This document shows, in pieces, positions 35,254 through 44,931 of a stretch of 64,000 nucleotides of DNA. Under the pieces are notes generated by a model, which was given only the letters and a program-made list of their open reading frames with translations, did not search any database and was not told the origin of the DNA. Positions within the stretch are counted from its first letter, which is position 1. Each line of letters begins with the position of its first letter. Source of the DNA: Pseudoalteromonas luteoviolacea B = ATCC 29581 (GTDB lineage Bacteria > Pseudomonadota > Gammaproteobacteria > Enterobacterales > Alteromonadaceae); contig CAPN01000018.1 of assembly GCA_000333235.1 (NCBI GenBank), forward strand, positions 62,001 through 126,000, read 5' to 3'. Both the position numbers and the translations under genes were made by a program.

Positions 35254-37083
35254 TTATAAAGATTGAGTTTGTTTCTCTGCAATGTATTCATTCACAAGCT
35301 CTTCCAATATAGCCAAAGGGACGGCGCCATTTTTCAATACCACGTCATGAAAATCGCGTAGGTCGAATTTATCGCCCAAGGCAGATTTAGCGTGTTCGCG
35401 TAGACTTAAAATTTTCATCATACCCACTTTGTACGATGTTGCTTGACCGGGCATTACTATATAGCGTTCAATTTCGGCTGTAACATCACTCATTGCCATA
35501 CCGGTATTTTTGGCCATATAGTCAATCGCTTCTTCTCGAGACCAACGTTTCGCATGAATGCCTGTGTCAACAACCAAACGTACCGCTCTAAATAACTCAG
35601 CTTGTAAGCGACCTAAATCATCTAACGGATTATTCTGATAGCCCATTTCCCACGCTAATCGTTCTGTGTATAGCGCCCAGCCTTCAGTATACGCAGTAAA
35701 TGGCGACATTCTGCGTATAAATGGCATGCCTTCGAGTTCCATAGCAATTGCAATTTGGAAATGGTGACCAGGGATCCCTTCATGATAGGCAAGCGTACGC
35801 ATACTGTATTTAGGTGTTGCCTTTATATCGTATAAGTTTGCGTAAAAGCGTCCGGGCCTTGAGCCATCAATTGCAGGCTGTTCATAATAAGCGCCTGGCG
35901 CTGATTTTTCCTTAAATTCAGGAATACGTACGACTTCCATTCCTGCTTTGGGGCGGATCCGAAAAACGTCACTCATGCCTGCGTCAATTTCATCAATAAT
36001 AGACTGATAGTCTTTTAGGATTTGTGCACGTCCTGCTGCGCTATCTTCGTAATAATGAGAGGGATCTGAAACCAATTGGTCCATCGCAGATTGAAAACCA
36101 AGGTCAGTGTTGTAGCCTTGGGCACTCAAAATTTGTAGCATCTGCGCTTGAATACGTGCTACTTCTTCCAATCCCATCTGATGAATTTGATCTGCACTTA
36201 AATCGGTAGTGGTGAAAAACTTCAGTGCATTGGCATAGACTTTATCACCATCGGGTAGACGCCAAAAACCATCTTCTGTTCCAGCTTTTTTCTCTAGTTC
36301 ACTGAAATAATTGATGAAAGAGCGATAAGCGATGGTTACATCATTTTGAATGGCTGATCTTACTTGCTCAAGCAAGATTGTTTTTTCTTCGTCATTGAGC
36401 GCTTCAATTTTACCTATCTTTTCATTAAAAGAGCTATAGAGAATGTTCTCTTCGATGTTTTGTGAAACAAAATTAGTCATTTCTTCTAGGACTCGTTCAA
36501 TGACAAATTTTGGTGGAATGATGCCTCGGGATTCTCTGAGTTTTAGACCTTCGAGTACTTGAGCAAACTTTTCATCGACTAAATTTAATCGGCTAATGTA
36601 GTTTTGGGCATCTTGTTTGTCTTTGATTTGGTGCTGGCCCTGCATAAAGCTTGGAAAGCCGTTCTGAACGCCAAACAATTGATTTACAGGATAGCTATGA
36701 TATTGGTAAGGCTCGTTTTCTTCTAAATATTCAATCAAATAAAGGGTGATGCGTTTAGAAAGTTGTTCATCTTTTGAAAGAGAGGTGTCATCATATTGTA
36801 AAATACTGTTTTTCAATACTTTAGCTTTGTCAAAAAATTGTTGGTTGCTTGCCAAACTGGCATCATCGAGCAATGCATTGTGGCCTTTAATCCCCATTGA
36901 TTCTAAAAAACCTAATGAAGTTAACGTTTCTGGGCTTTCAAAGGCAATTTTAATCAGATCTCTGTTCAGGAGATTGTTAAAATAAAAAGGTTTATTTGCA
37001 TACCATTCATGTGCAACGAAACTGCCAGAAAAAACGACCGCAGCGCCGAGCGTGCCCCCAATCCATTTAAACACTTTTTTCAT
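35254..37083 (-). CDS. DUF885-family membrane-anchored putative metallopeptidase (paralogue 3)
   Basis: This 609-residue protein has an N-terminal hydrophobic anchor (WIGGTLGAAVVFSGSFVAHEW) and no lipobox, unlike the other two paralogues. Its DUF885 motif is HEGIPGHH from His434, followed by EGWALYTERLAWEMG and the C-terminal GMAMSDVTAEIERYIVMPGQ. It is clearly closer to the gene at 22093 than to the one at 17255. It should act in the periplasm as a predicted metal-dependent peptidase. The substrate is unknown. Confidence 0.87.
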   Translation of the reverse strand: MKKVFKWIGGTLGAAVVFSGSFVAHEWYANKPFYFNNLLNRDLIKIAFESPETLTSLGFLESMGIKGHNALLDDASLASNQQFFDKAKVLKNSILQYDDTSLSKDEQLSKRITLYLIEYLEENEPYQYHSYPVNQLFGVQNGFPSFMQGQHQIKDKQDAQNYISRLNLVDEKFAQVLEGLKLRESRGIIPPKFVIERVLEEMTNFVSQNIEENILYSSFNEKIGKIEALNDEEKTILLEQVRSAIQNDVTIAYRSFINYFSELEKKAGTEDGFWRLPDGDKVYANALKFFTTTDLSADQIHQMGLEEVARIQAQMLQILSAQGYNTDLGFQSAMDQLVSDPSHYYEDSAAGRAQILKDYQSIIDEIDAGMSDVFRIRPKAGMEVVRIPEFKEKSAPGAYYEQPAIDGSRPGRFYANLYDIKATPKYSMRTLAYHEGIPGHHFQIAIAMELEGMPFIRRMSPFTAYTEGWALYTERLAWEMGYQNNPLDDLGRLQAELFRAVRLVVDTGIHAKRWSREEAIDYMAKNTGMAMSDVTAEIERYIVMPGQATSYKVGMMKILSLREHAKSALGDKFDLRDFHDVVLKNGAVPLAILEELVNEYIAEKQTQSL

Positions 37084-37275
37084 GTTTGTCTCTTAATTGT
37101 TTTAATTTGGTTAATAAATTTATCGCTTTTTTACCCTAAAGGTCACAGATGAATTGTAAGAATTCGTAACACTGTGAAAATACCTCTAAAAAACAGGTGA
37201 TTAAATGTTTTTTGATGAATTGAGCATAAATACTTTCTTGGTTATGCTGTGTATGAATTGGAGAAAGGAATGTGA

Positions 37276-38067
37276 ATGGATTATTTATTTAAGCTTCACG
37301 ATCACGTGACTAACTATTCGTTTAAGTACAAAAATTGGCTTATTGTTATCGGTTTAGTTTTGATTGCTGGTAATTGGTATAGCCATCAACAAATCGCACA
37401 ACAGCGGCAACGAGATGTTGTCGCAAACCCGGAGCCATTTGACGTCTATATTGTTGATGTCGATAAGTATGTTGAGAATGATTACCCTCAATCCCAATTT
37501 AAGGTTTATCAAATACAGCGCGTCCACTCCGACACGGTTGAATTTAAAGTTGGACGGTATAGCTATAACAAATACCGAGATATAAAACGGGGTATTCAGT
37601 TAAACCAACTAATGGGTGATAACTATTTTATGAGTGAAACCCAAACATGGCCAAAGGATGACCTAACTTCTTACCTATCTAAAGGGCTTATTTTTGAGGT
37701 ACACCGACCAATCGATATATTTGTTATGGGTGGGATCGTGCGCCAGCGACCAAGACCCGTGCTTGAAATGGCAAAGCCTCTCCTAGACAAAGATAACCAA
37801 CGTGCGATCCGTTTGTACCAAATTGGCGAATATGAAGAGGCTCGGGCGGCATTTAAGCTCGCGGCTGATAAGGGAGATAGTTGGGGCCAATATAATTTTG
37901 CACAAATGCTGCGCGATGGGGTAGGTGGCGAAGTGGATAATCTTGCTGCGATTAAGTGGTTCAAAAAGTCGCATGAGCGTGGTCACCCTAACGCTCAAGA
38001 AGAGTTAGAAGCATTATGTAAACAAACATTGCTGTGTACTCTGGAGAAAGGTCATGAGCAAATTTAG
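37276..38067 (+). CDS. Membrane-anchored Sel1-repeat protein
   Basis: This 263-residue protein has one N-terminal membrane segment (~20-37, WLIVIGLVLIAGNWY) and a uncharacterised domain to about 165. Sel1/TPR-like repeats follow (EEARAAFKLAADKGDSWGQY, then NLAAIKWFKKSHERGHPNAQ). Sel1 repeats usually mediate protein contacts. It overlaps the start of the DUF2785 gene by 14 bases, and an FG-GAP protein gene follows, so the three probably form an operon. No enzyme motif is visible and the biological role is unknown. Confidence 0.78.
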   Translation: MDYLFKLHDHVTNYSFKYKNWLIVIGLVLIAGNWYSHQQIAQQRQRDVVANPEPFDVYIVDVDKYVENDYPQSQFKVYQIQRVHSDTVEFKVGRYSYNKYRDIKRGIQLNQLMGDNYFMSETQTWPKDDLTSYLSKGLIFEVHRPIDIFVMGGIVRQRPRPVLEMAKPLLDKDNQRAIRLYQIGEYEEARAAFKLAADKGDSWGQYNFAQMLRDGVGGEVDNLAAIKWFKKSHERGHPNAQEELEALCKQTLLCTLEKGHEQI

Positions 38068-38956
38068 TGTAGGGTTAGTATTTATTGTGATTGCGTTTAA
38101 TAGCCACGCTCAATTGTTGACTGAGCCTTGTGGACCTGAGGTGGTTCAAACTCTTAGAACGGCCAAAGCACAAAGGTATAAAACTTCACAGTTTAATAAT
38201 ATCAATGACTTTGCCATAAAAATGCTATCGTGTGTTGGCGATAGCGATCCGAAAATTCGCGATGGTTTGGTCTATGAAACTTATCAAACTTGGCTTCGTT
38301 CAAATGCGCTCGACATTGCAACGGTCCGTAAAATCTACGCTATTTTAGTGAGTGAGCTAAGCCAATTTGAAGCAGATACAGTAGGTTTTAAACGAGCATT
38401 TACGGCGTTAAACCTTTCAGAAGTAGTCAGAGTTGATCGATTAACCCCCTTTTTGAGTCCTCAGCAGCGTAATACGCTCATCGAGCTTATTAGTGAAATT
38501 TTGAGTAAAACGGATGATTATCGCGGGTTTAATCAAACTGAGGGATGGCGACACTTTATCCCCCACCTTGCTGATGTGTATTTACAACTGGCTTTAAATC
38601 CTGCAATTAACCAATCACAAGCGCAAACCATAGTCGATGCGTTGATTGGGAAAGTCTCTCCTGAAAATCATTTTTACCATTTCGGAGAACCAAAACGCTT
38701 AGCGATGCCCATCGTGTACTTACTATTTGGCAATAAAATTAATCCAGAACAGATAGCAAAGCGTATTCAACAACTTGCACTGCCAACGCCATTCGCTGCA
38801 TGGTCTGATGCTTATATGGACGAAAAGGGGCTTGCAATGCTGCACAATCGTCGCGCATTTCTGAACGCTTTGTTCGTTTTGGGGTCACAAACAAAGCATG
38901 AACAAGTTCAAGCCATATTACCTAGTGTGCTAGATGCAATTAAAGAATTAGGTTGA
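38054..38956 (+). CDS. Secreted DUF2785-family protein
   Basis: This 300-residue protein has a signal peptide ending at HA-Q (residue 19). The body matches DUF2785, an all-helical domain: DPKIRDGLVYE, FKRAFTALNLSEV, and the characteristic YRGFNQTEGWRHFIPHLADVYLQL. DUF2785 has no established function. The export signal is notable, since my recollection is that many members are cytoplasmic. It overlaps the Sel1-repeat gene upstream and is followed 53 bases later by an FG-GAP/VCBS protein gene. Confidence 0.8.
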   Translation: MSKFSVGLVFIVIAFNSHAQLLTEPCGPEVVQTLRTAKAQRYKTSQFNNINDFAIKMLSCVGDSDPKIRDGLVYETYQTWLRSNALDIATVRKIYAILVSELSQFEADTVGFKRAFTALNLSEVVRVDRLTPFLSPQQRNTLIELISEILSKTDDYRGFNQTEGWRHFIPHLADVYLQLALNPAINQSQAQTIVDALIGKVSPENHFYHFGEPKRLAMPIVYLLFGNKINPEQIAKRIQQLALPTPFAAWSDAYMDEKGLAMLHNRRAFLNALFVLGSQTKHEQVQAILPSVLDAIKELG

Positions 38957-39009
38957 TTACAAAAAATACAAATAAGAACAAGTGTTAAACTTGAAGAGAT
39001 TACGCAACT

Positions 39010-40491
39010 ATGAAACTACTCGCTTTTTTGATCACGGTAACTGTGATGTTGTTAGGCTCCATTAAACCTGCGTATGCCGTAGAATTTGATGAGCTAGAAT
39101 TAGCCATGCCATTTTCGATTAGTCAAACCCCATTATTCGCCGATGTTCATTCTAACCCGGGTAAAGAGTTGGTATTAATTGGCAGTGGAGCCGGTGATAC
39201 GCATCAAATCGCTATTGTTGGGATTGCACAAAATAAGTTAGTTACGTTGGACTCTTTTGCGATTGCAAAGCGTTATTTTGCTTTTGATGTCCTAGATAAC
39301 CCAAGTACTGAATCTTCAGCTTTGTTTTTTATGGCAAACGATCATATTGCTGCGTATCGCTTTCCACTCGATGGCAACGCGCCTCGCCTAGAAAAGTATC
39401 TTGATATAGACTCGTTTTATCGGATAACCCAAAGTAATTATTTGGCTAAGCTTGATTTTATTGACGATCTTAACTTAGATGGCGAAGCCGATGTTCGTCT
39501 GCCTAATTTTGAATACTATTCTGTTTGGTTAAGTAAAAAAACATCTCAACATAAACATCACAAATTGCCCATCGCAAGTGAAGCGAGTCTTGTGCGCCGC
39601 ACGTTAGAAGTACAGCAACCGAATCTGGCCGAAGTCAAAGGCCAAACACCTTCTGTGTTTTTCAGTACCAAAGGAAAAATCCAACATTATGTGCTGGGCA
39701 AGAATCTCTTTGAGAAAAAGGACATTATCGTCAGTGAGTCTATTCATGGCCTAAATTGGTGGGATGTATTGGATGACTCAGGTCAATCCCTCGACCAAAG
39801 CAAATTAAGCCATCGTGTTGTTGAAACTATTAAAGACGTAAATGGTGATGAAATCGTTGATTTAGTCGTTCGCTATACCCAAAGTAGTGGAGCATTAGAG
39901 CGTAGAAACGACTATGAAGTGTATTTCGGTTCGGTAGATAAAAATGGTCTCTCATTTACTGAAAAACCAAGCACAGTGATTGCATCAGAAGGGACATTGA
40001 CCGATCTTCTTTTAGAAGATTTAAACGGTGACAAAAAGCTTGAAGTCGTTGTTTCGAGCTTTGAAATAAGCGTGTCGCAAATAGTTTCGGCGCTATTATC
40101 AGGAAGCATTGATCAAGACGTACTTGTCTATCGCCAAGATGCAATGGGCGAATTTTCAAAAAAGCCTGCCGCTAGTTTTGAAACCGAAATGCACTTTAGT
40201 TTAAGTAAAGGGCGGGCAGGACAACCTTTAGTTGCCGTTGCGGATGTAAATGGTGATGGTTTGAAAGATTTACTTATGACTGCGAATAACGAAGAAGTCA
40301 GAGTGCGCACCGCAAACTCAACCGGTAAATTTAATAAAGTGGTGCGAGTGAAAACCACAGTGCCAAAATCAGGAAACAATATAAAGATGCAAGACCTTAA
40401 CGGTGACGGAAGATTTGACATTATTATGGTGTATGACCGTCTGGATGAGGATTCTAAGTTAACGTTACTGAAAGTGCTGATGGCTAAGTGA
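39010..40491 (+). CDS. Secreted FG-GAP/VCBS-repeat (beta-propeller) protein
   Basis: This 493-residue exported protein has a signal peptide ending AYA-VE (residue 24). It contains five DxNxDxxxD-type calcium-binding loops spread along the chain: DLNLDGEAD, DVNGDEIVD, DLNGDKKLE, DVNGDGLKD and DLNGDGRFD. This is the FG-GAP/VCBS pattern of integrin-like beta-propellers. No catalytic domain is attached. It follows the Sel1 and DUF2785 genes in the same direction. A binding or scaffold role outside the inner membrane is the most that can be said. Confidence 0.82.
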   Translation: MKLLAFLITVTVMLLGSIKPAYAVEFDELELAMPFSISQTPLFADVHSNPGKELVLIGSGAGDTHQIAIVGIAQNKLVTLDSFAIAKRYFAFDVLDNPSTESSALFFMANDHIAAYRFPLDGNAPRLEKYLDIDSFYRITQSNYLAKLDFIDDLNLDGEADVRLPNFEYYSVWLSKKTSQHKHHKLPIASEASLVRRTLEVQQPNLAEVKGQTPSVFFSTKGKIQHYVLGKNLFEKKDIIVSESIHGLNWWDVLDDSGQSLDQSKLSHRVVETIKDVNGDEIVDLVVRYTQSSGALERRNDYEVYFGSVDKNGLSFTEKPSTVIASEGTLTDLLLEDLNGDKKLEVVVSSFEISVSQIVSALLSGSIDQDVLVYRQDAMGEFSKKPAASFETEMHFSLSKGRAGQPLVAVADVNGDGLKDLLMTANNEEVRVRTANSTGKFNKVVRVKTTVPKSGNNIKMQDLNGDGRFDIIMVYDRLDEDSKLTLLKVLMAK

Positions 40492-40507
40492 TTATATACC
40501 CATGTTT

Positions 40508-40535
40508 CTTAAGAGCGTTGTTCATGGCTCTTAAG
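40508..40535. terminator. Hairpin between convergent FG-GAP and histidine kinase genes
   Basis: A perfect 9-bp stem (CTTAAGAGC/GCTCTTAAG) with a 10-base loop lies between stops at 40491 (plus) and 40552 (minus). No pronounced T-run is present. Confidence 0.55.
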
Positions 40536-40551
40536 GTACGTGATCGGTTTA

Positions 40552-42918
40552 TTAGGTTAATTCACGAAGATGGTTTTGAACAGTTTGATGGAATGTGGTT
40601 AATTCGATTGGCTTTGCAATACAATCACTAAAACCTACCTGCTGGTACGTTTCTATATCGTTTTTCATTACATTGGCAGTAAGTGCGAAGATAGGGCGTT
40701 CGTAAGCCCGCGCTCTAAGTTGTTTACACGCCGTCATTCCATCCATCACAGGCATTTGAATGTCCAAAAAGATCATGTCAGGTTGGAGTGTTTCGGCTAG
40801 TTGAACTGCTTGCTGGCCATTTTCAACAATGTGGTAGTCGCAATGTAATTCGTTGAGGATCGTACGAATAATAATCTGATTGACTTTGTTATCTTCTGCA
40901 ACCAGCACTGTTAAATTCGATAAATCAAGTGCTTCTACAGTCGTTTGGTCACTTTCAGCTGATGCATCGTTTAGGTAAGATTGAAGTGGCAAGAATACAG
41001 TAAATGTGGTGCCTTTCCCTTGTTCACTTTGAACGGAAATGGTGCCTTTCATCAATTCGATTAGATTTTTGGTTATACTAAGCCCTAAACCCGTTCCCCC
41101 AAATCGGCGAGTGATTGAGTTATCAGCTTGTTTAAAGCGAGTAAAAATCGCTGCAACTTGCTCGGTGGTCATGCCAACACCCGTATCGCTAACACTAAAT
41201 GACATACCAAAACCGCTTTCTTTTGGGCCCCATGCCCTAACGTAGATTTCACCAGATTCAGTGAATTTAATGGCATTAGACAGCAAATTGATTAAAATTT
41301 GCCGGATCCGTGTAGGGTCGCCGAGCCAATGTTGCGTTTTAGGTATGTTATTATTTATTCGAATTGTAAGCGATTTTTCGTTGGCATTTTTTTTCACATC
41401 CGCAAGGCATGACTCAACAATCAAACCAAAATCAAATTGGGTGTGCTCAAGCTCTAGCATATGGGCTTCAATTTTTGAAAAATCGAGAATATCGTTGATT
41501 AAATTCATCAACGATTTAGCAGAAAAAAGCGAGCTATCAAGTAGCTCGTGTGTATCTATATTTTGCTGCTTTTTTCTGAGGATTTGTAAAGTGCCATAGA
41601 TCCCATTGAGCGGTGTTCGGATCTCGTGACTCATGTTTGCAAGAAACTCACTTTTCGCCTGATTGGCCGCCTCAGCATCGGCTTTGGCATCAAAAAGTTC
41701 TTTTTCGTACGCGAGTTTTTTAGTGATGTCTCTCACAATACCAATAAATAACGGCTCTTTACCTAACTCAACGCGCGAAATGGTAATTTGAACAGGGAAA
41801 ATCGATCCATCTTTACGTTTTGCCTCTAACCCTTGTCTATTTTCAAGTATTCGGTAGGGCTCTTTTAATTTACTGTGTTGTAGATATTTTTGATGGTGTT
41901 TGGCGTCATTATCTTTCATCAGCATCGAAATGTTTTTCGCGATCATTTGATGTTTTTCATAGCCGAATAAATTTTCTGCAAAGGGATTAAAATCTATAAT
42001 TTCGCCGTTATGATTTATTACGATAACCGCTTCTCCTAAGCTATTGAGTAAGGATTTTTGAAATGCGAGATGGTGACTAAGGTCTCGCTCACTCTGAATT
42101 GCTTTGGCACGAGCAATCAATGCATTTTCAAGCGCATGAATGACGATGTAAAACAACATAACGAATACCAAGCAAACTGCGAGGGCGATATACGGGGTGT
42201 TGCTGAACAAATCGTTGTATGCATTTTGATGAGTAACTAAATTGACGCGATAGTGTTGGTTAGAGAACAACGCATACTCGAAGCTTAAATCATCGTGTAA
42301 AAGTACCTCTTTCGAATTAAATAGCAAAACGTCATCATAATAAAGTTCAATGAAAAACAGCTTGTTAAGCTCTTCGGTTGCCTTTTGCACAAATCTAGGT
42401 ATATCTAAGAAACCAATAATATAACCATCAAATGAGCCATCACTGTTATTTAGTGGCGCAATGAGTGGCTTTAAATACGTTCCATTAAGGTATTCGACAG
42501 GATAGGGAAGTGGTTTAGTTTTTTGCGTAAAAGACTGCAATGCAAACCATTGATTGAGTTTTTCATTAGGAGTGGTTGAAAGTGACGGATGGCTCCAACG
42601 GCGAGTTTGGGTTTCATCTACCCAAACAATCGCTTCATACCATGGCTGATCTTTTACATAATTATACGCATCTAAGTGCCATAGATTATACGGTGTTCCA
42701 TTGGTTTCTTTCCATCGGTCAGCAATACGATATAAAGCGGTTCGAGTACTGTACTCTAAGTTGTTGAGCACTAACGTTAGCGCACGGGCTTGTTGTTGCA
42801 CTAAATTTTTTGCTTCATTGCGTTCATGAATAGCAAGCAAAGCACTAAAGGCGACTGAACAAAGAGTACCAATTAAAATAATGGCGTATTTTAATTTAGA
42901 TAGCCGGCTTGCCGTCAA
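40552..42918 (-). CDS. Hybrid sensor histidine kinase (CHASE-like, PAS, HisKA, HATPase, REC)
   Basis: This 788-residue inner-membrane kinase has a transmembrane segment at ~10-28, a periplasmic CHASE-like domain to ~235, and a second segment at ~240-262. A PAS domain follows (~290-400, LGEAVIVINHNGEIIDFNPF), then a phospho-acceptor domain with FLANMSHEIRTPLNG. The ATPase domain has GTGLGLSITKNLIELM. The C-terminal receiver has VLVAEDNKVNQ and phospho-acceptor Asp in FLDIQMPVMDG. No Hpt domain or response regulator gene is adjacent, so its output partner lies elsewhere. Domain order is typical of BarA/ArcB-like hybrids. Confidence 0.9.
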   Translation of the reverse strand: MTASRLSKLKYAIILIGTLCSVAFSALLAIHERNEAKNLVQQQARALTLVLNNLEYSTRTALYRIADRWKETNGTPYNLWHLDAYNYVKDQPWYEAIVWVDETQTRRWSHPSLSTTPNEKLNQWFALQSFTQKTKPLPYPVEYLNGTYLKPLIAPLNNSDGSFDGYIIGFLDIPRFVQKATEELNKLFFIELYYDDVLLFNSKEVLLHDDLSFEYALFSNQHYRVNLVTHQNAYNDLFSNTPYIALAVCLVFVMLFYIVIHALENALIARAKAIQSERDLSHHLAFQKSLLNSLGEAVIVINHNGEIIDFNPFAENLFGYEKHQMIAKNISMLMKDNDAKHHQKYLQHSKLKEPYRILENRQGLEAKRKDGSIFPVQITISRVELGKEPLFIGIVRDITKKLAYEKELFDAKADAEAANQAKSEFLANMSHEIRTPLNGIYGTLQILRKKQQNIDTHELLDSSLFSAKSLMNLINDILDFSKIEAHMLELEHTQFDFGLIVESCLADVKKNANEKSLTIRINNNIPKTQHWLGDPTRIRQILINLLSNAIKFTESGEIYVRAWGPKESGFGMSFSVSDTGVGMTTEQVAAIFTRFKQADNSITRRFGGTGLGLSITKNLIELMKGTISVQSEQGKGTTFTVFLPLQSYLNDASAESDQTTVEALDLSNLTVLVAEDNKVNQIIIRTILNELHCDYHIVENGQQAVQLAETLQPDMIFLDIQMPVMDGMTACKQLRARAYERPIFALTANVMKNDIETYQQVGFSDCIAKPIELTTFHQTVQNHLRELT

Positions 42919-43006
42919 TGTGGTCGCTCATTTTTTCCAATCTTAATACCAAAAGCTTGGTGCAAAATTCGCGATTACGCAATAAATTTCTTTGGCTTCA
43001 TAGGCT

Positions 43007-44461
43007 TTAGTTTTTGCGTTGCATTTTTTCGAATTCTCGCGCAATGGTAAGGACTTTTAAATCTTCTCCGGGCAATGCGAAGAAGGTCAATCCTGATGGG
43101 ATCCCATCAATCACCTGTAAAGGCACAGTAATCGCGGGAGCACCAATCATCGCGGCGAGCCAACTACTGCCACCCGTGTATTTATCACCATTTATCGGAT
43201 CGATTTTCCAGCCCTCACCGGTTGATGGTGCCACGAATACATCAATATTGTGTTTTTCTTTTAGTTTCTTAAGTTGCGACAGCGCAAATTCTTGGATGAC
43301 GAGTTTAGCTAAGTTGAACTTTTCTTGATCTTGAAACTTTGCGGCTGACTCAAGCAAGTCTTGCTTGTTATCGCCTTGAGCTCGATTGAATTCGATAAGT
43401 TGATTTAAACTTTTAACGTTTGCAGGTCCTCGTTCTTTAAGGTAAACATTTACGTCGCGCTGAAACTCAAAAAGCAGTATTTGCATCTCGGCGTTAATTA
43501 GCGCATCCACTTGTGCAAATGGCAGGTGATTATGGATCGAAGTACCTTTTACTGCGAATTGGTCTAATACTTCAACAAGCGCTGTTAAATGTTCTATATA
43601 AAACTGCTGCATATGGCCGATTAAGCCTATCGACAAGGAGGAATAATCAACAGATGCATTAATTAGTGGTGAAATATCGTCGGTAATTGCACTATAAACT
43701 AGTGCAGCGTCTTCTACATTTCGAGTCATTGGGCCTGCCGTATCTTGAGATTTTGCAAGTGGCACAATGCCATGTTGTGAAATTTTATGACGACTTGGTT
43801 TAAATCCGACGAGACCATTCATCGATGCAGGGCAAAGGATCGACCCATCGGTTTCAGTTCCAATGGCAACAAGCGCGAAATCTACTGCAACCGCTACGGC
43901 GCTGCCTGAGCTAGAACCACAGGGTGAATATTGGGCGTGAAAGGCATTTTTTGTTTGGCCTCCAATTTTGCTATATCCACTGCTGCTTTGCATGGATTTA
44001 AAATTGGCCCATTCCGAGAGATTGGTTTTGCCAAGTATAATCGCCCCTTCTTTGCGAAGTTTTGCCACAATACTGGCGTCAGTCTTTGCGACATTTTTTG
44101 ATAACGCCATTGCACCCGCAGTCGTTGGGAGACCTTTGACATCGATATTATCTTTGATCAAAACAGGCACACCAAATAGCATGCCTGTTGCATTGCCCTT
44201 TGCGAAAATTAGATCTTTTTCTTTAGCTTGTTTAATGGCATCTGGTGCAAGAGTAATTACGCTCTTGTAATGGTCATCAAGTTTTTTAATCCGGTCGATA
44301 TAATGTTGTGTCAGCGCTTGATATGTAATTTGGTTGCTTGATCGCATTTCTTGCATCGCAGTGATGGTTAACCCTTCAAGCGGATCTTTTGCGTTACTTT
44401 GCAAAGACAAAACACCGCTTAGTAAAAGCAGTATATTAATTAACCAAGAACAGTTACGCAC
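43007..44461 (-). CDS. Secreted amidase (amidase-signature family)
   Basis: This 484-residue amidase has a signal peptide ending at about QSNA-KD (residue 24). The amidase-signature triad is present: Lys103 (VLIKDNIDVKG), cis-Ser184 in CGSSSGSAVAVA and nucleophile Ser207 in GTETDGSI. The family hydrolyses amide bonds in many small or peptide substrates. Export is less usual for the family and suggests an extracytoplasmic amide or peptide substrate. It is a single-gene unit divergent from feoAB. Confidence 0.87.
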   Translation of the reverse strand: MRNCSWLINILLLLSGVLSLQSNAKDPLEGLTITAMQEMRSSNQITYQALTQHYIDRIKKLDDHYKSVITLAPDAIKQAKEKDLIFAKGNATGMLFGVPVLIKDNIDVKGLPTTAGAMALSKNVAKTDASIVAKLRKEGAIILGKTNLSEWANFKSMQSSSGYSKIGGQTKNAFHAQYSPCGSSSGSAVAVAVDFALVAIGTETDGSILCPASMNGLVGFKPSRHKISQHGIVPLAKSQDTAGPMTRNVEDAALVYSAITDDISPLINASVDYSSLSIGLIGHMQQFYIEHLTALVEVLDQFAVKGTSIHNHLPFAQVDALINAEMQILLFEFQRDVNVYLKERGPANVKSLNQLIEFNRAQGDNKQDLLESAAKFQDQEKFNLAKLVIQEFALSQLKKLKEKHNIDVFVAPSTGEGWKIDPINGDKYTGGSSWLAAMIGAPAITVPLQVIDGIPSGLTFFALPGEDLKVLTIAREFEKMQRKN

Positions 44462-44697
44462 ACAATAGCCTTAAATCGAGTTTTTATAGTGCTCATTGTA
44501 GCGAGCTCAATTAAAACTTGAAGTGACTTGGCCAAGTTTTTGTTATTTTTCGTATCTTTCACATCGTTTTAGTTTGTTTTTCAATCCGTACGAGTTAAAG
44601 GATAATTGCAATTAGTCGTAGCTCTGTTTGCGTGATTACGTTAATATGCAAGCAATATGTATTGCTAATCATTCCCATCTTCAATTGCATTTTTATT

Positions 44698-44931
44698 ATG
44701 ACTTTAAACGAACTTAAAGCGAATGACGTCGCTTATATCAAACAAATTCTCCATCCTGATTTAGCTTTAGTTAGCCGTATTTTGGCGTTGGGGCTTATTC
44801 CAGGTGAGCTTATACAAGTCTTAAATGTTGCGCCAATGGGCTGCCCGCTTCAAGTAAAAGTAGGTGGGACATTCGTCAGTGTGAGACGTTCAGATGCAAC
44901 GTTTATTGAATTGAGTGAAGAGGGGAAATAA
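44698..44931 (+). CDS. feoA: Ferrous iron transport accessory protein FeoA
   Basis: This 77-residue SH3-like protein supports FeoB. I chose the ATG at 44698, giving MTLNELKANDVAYIKQI. The frame opens upstream at 44632, but that extension is hydrophobic and unlike FeoA. The conserved LVSRILALGLIPGELIQVLNVAPMG stretch is the family core. Its stop overlaps the feoB start (TAATG). No feoC follows. No confident Fur or FNR site was found upstream. Confidence 0.92.
   Translation: MTLNELKANDVAYIKQILHPDLALVSRILALGLIPGELIQVLNVAPMGCPLQVKVGGTFVSVRRSDATFIELSEEGK

Noticed and set aside
44470..44697. Possible Fur or FNR site upstream of feoAB
   Set aside because: GATAATTGCAATTAGTC shows only partial likeness to a Fur box and no TTGAT-N4-ATCAA was seen, so the match is too weak to report.
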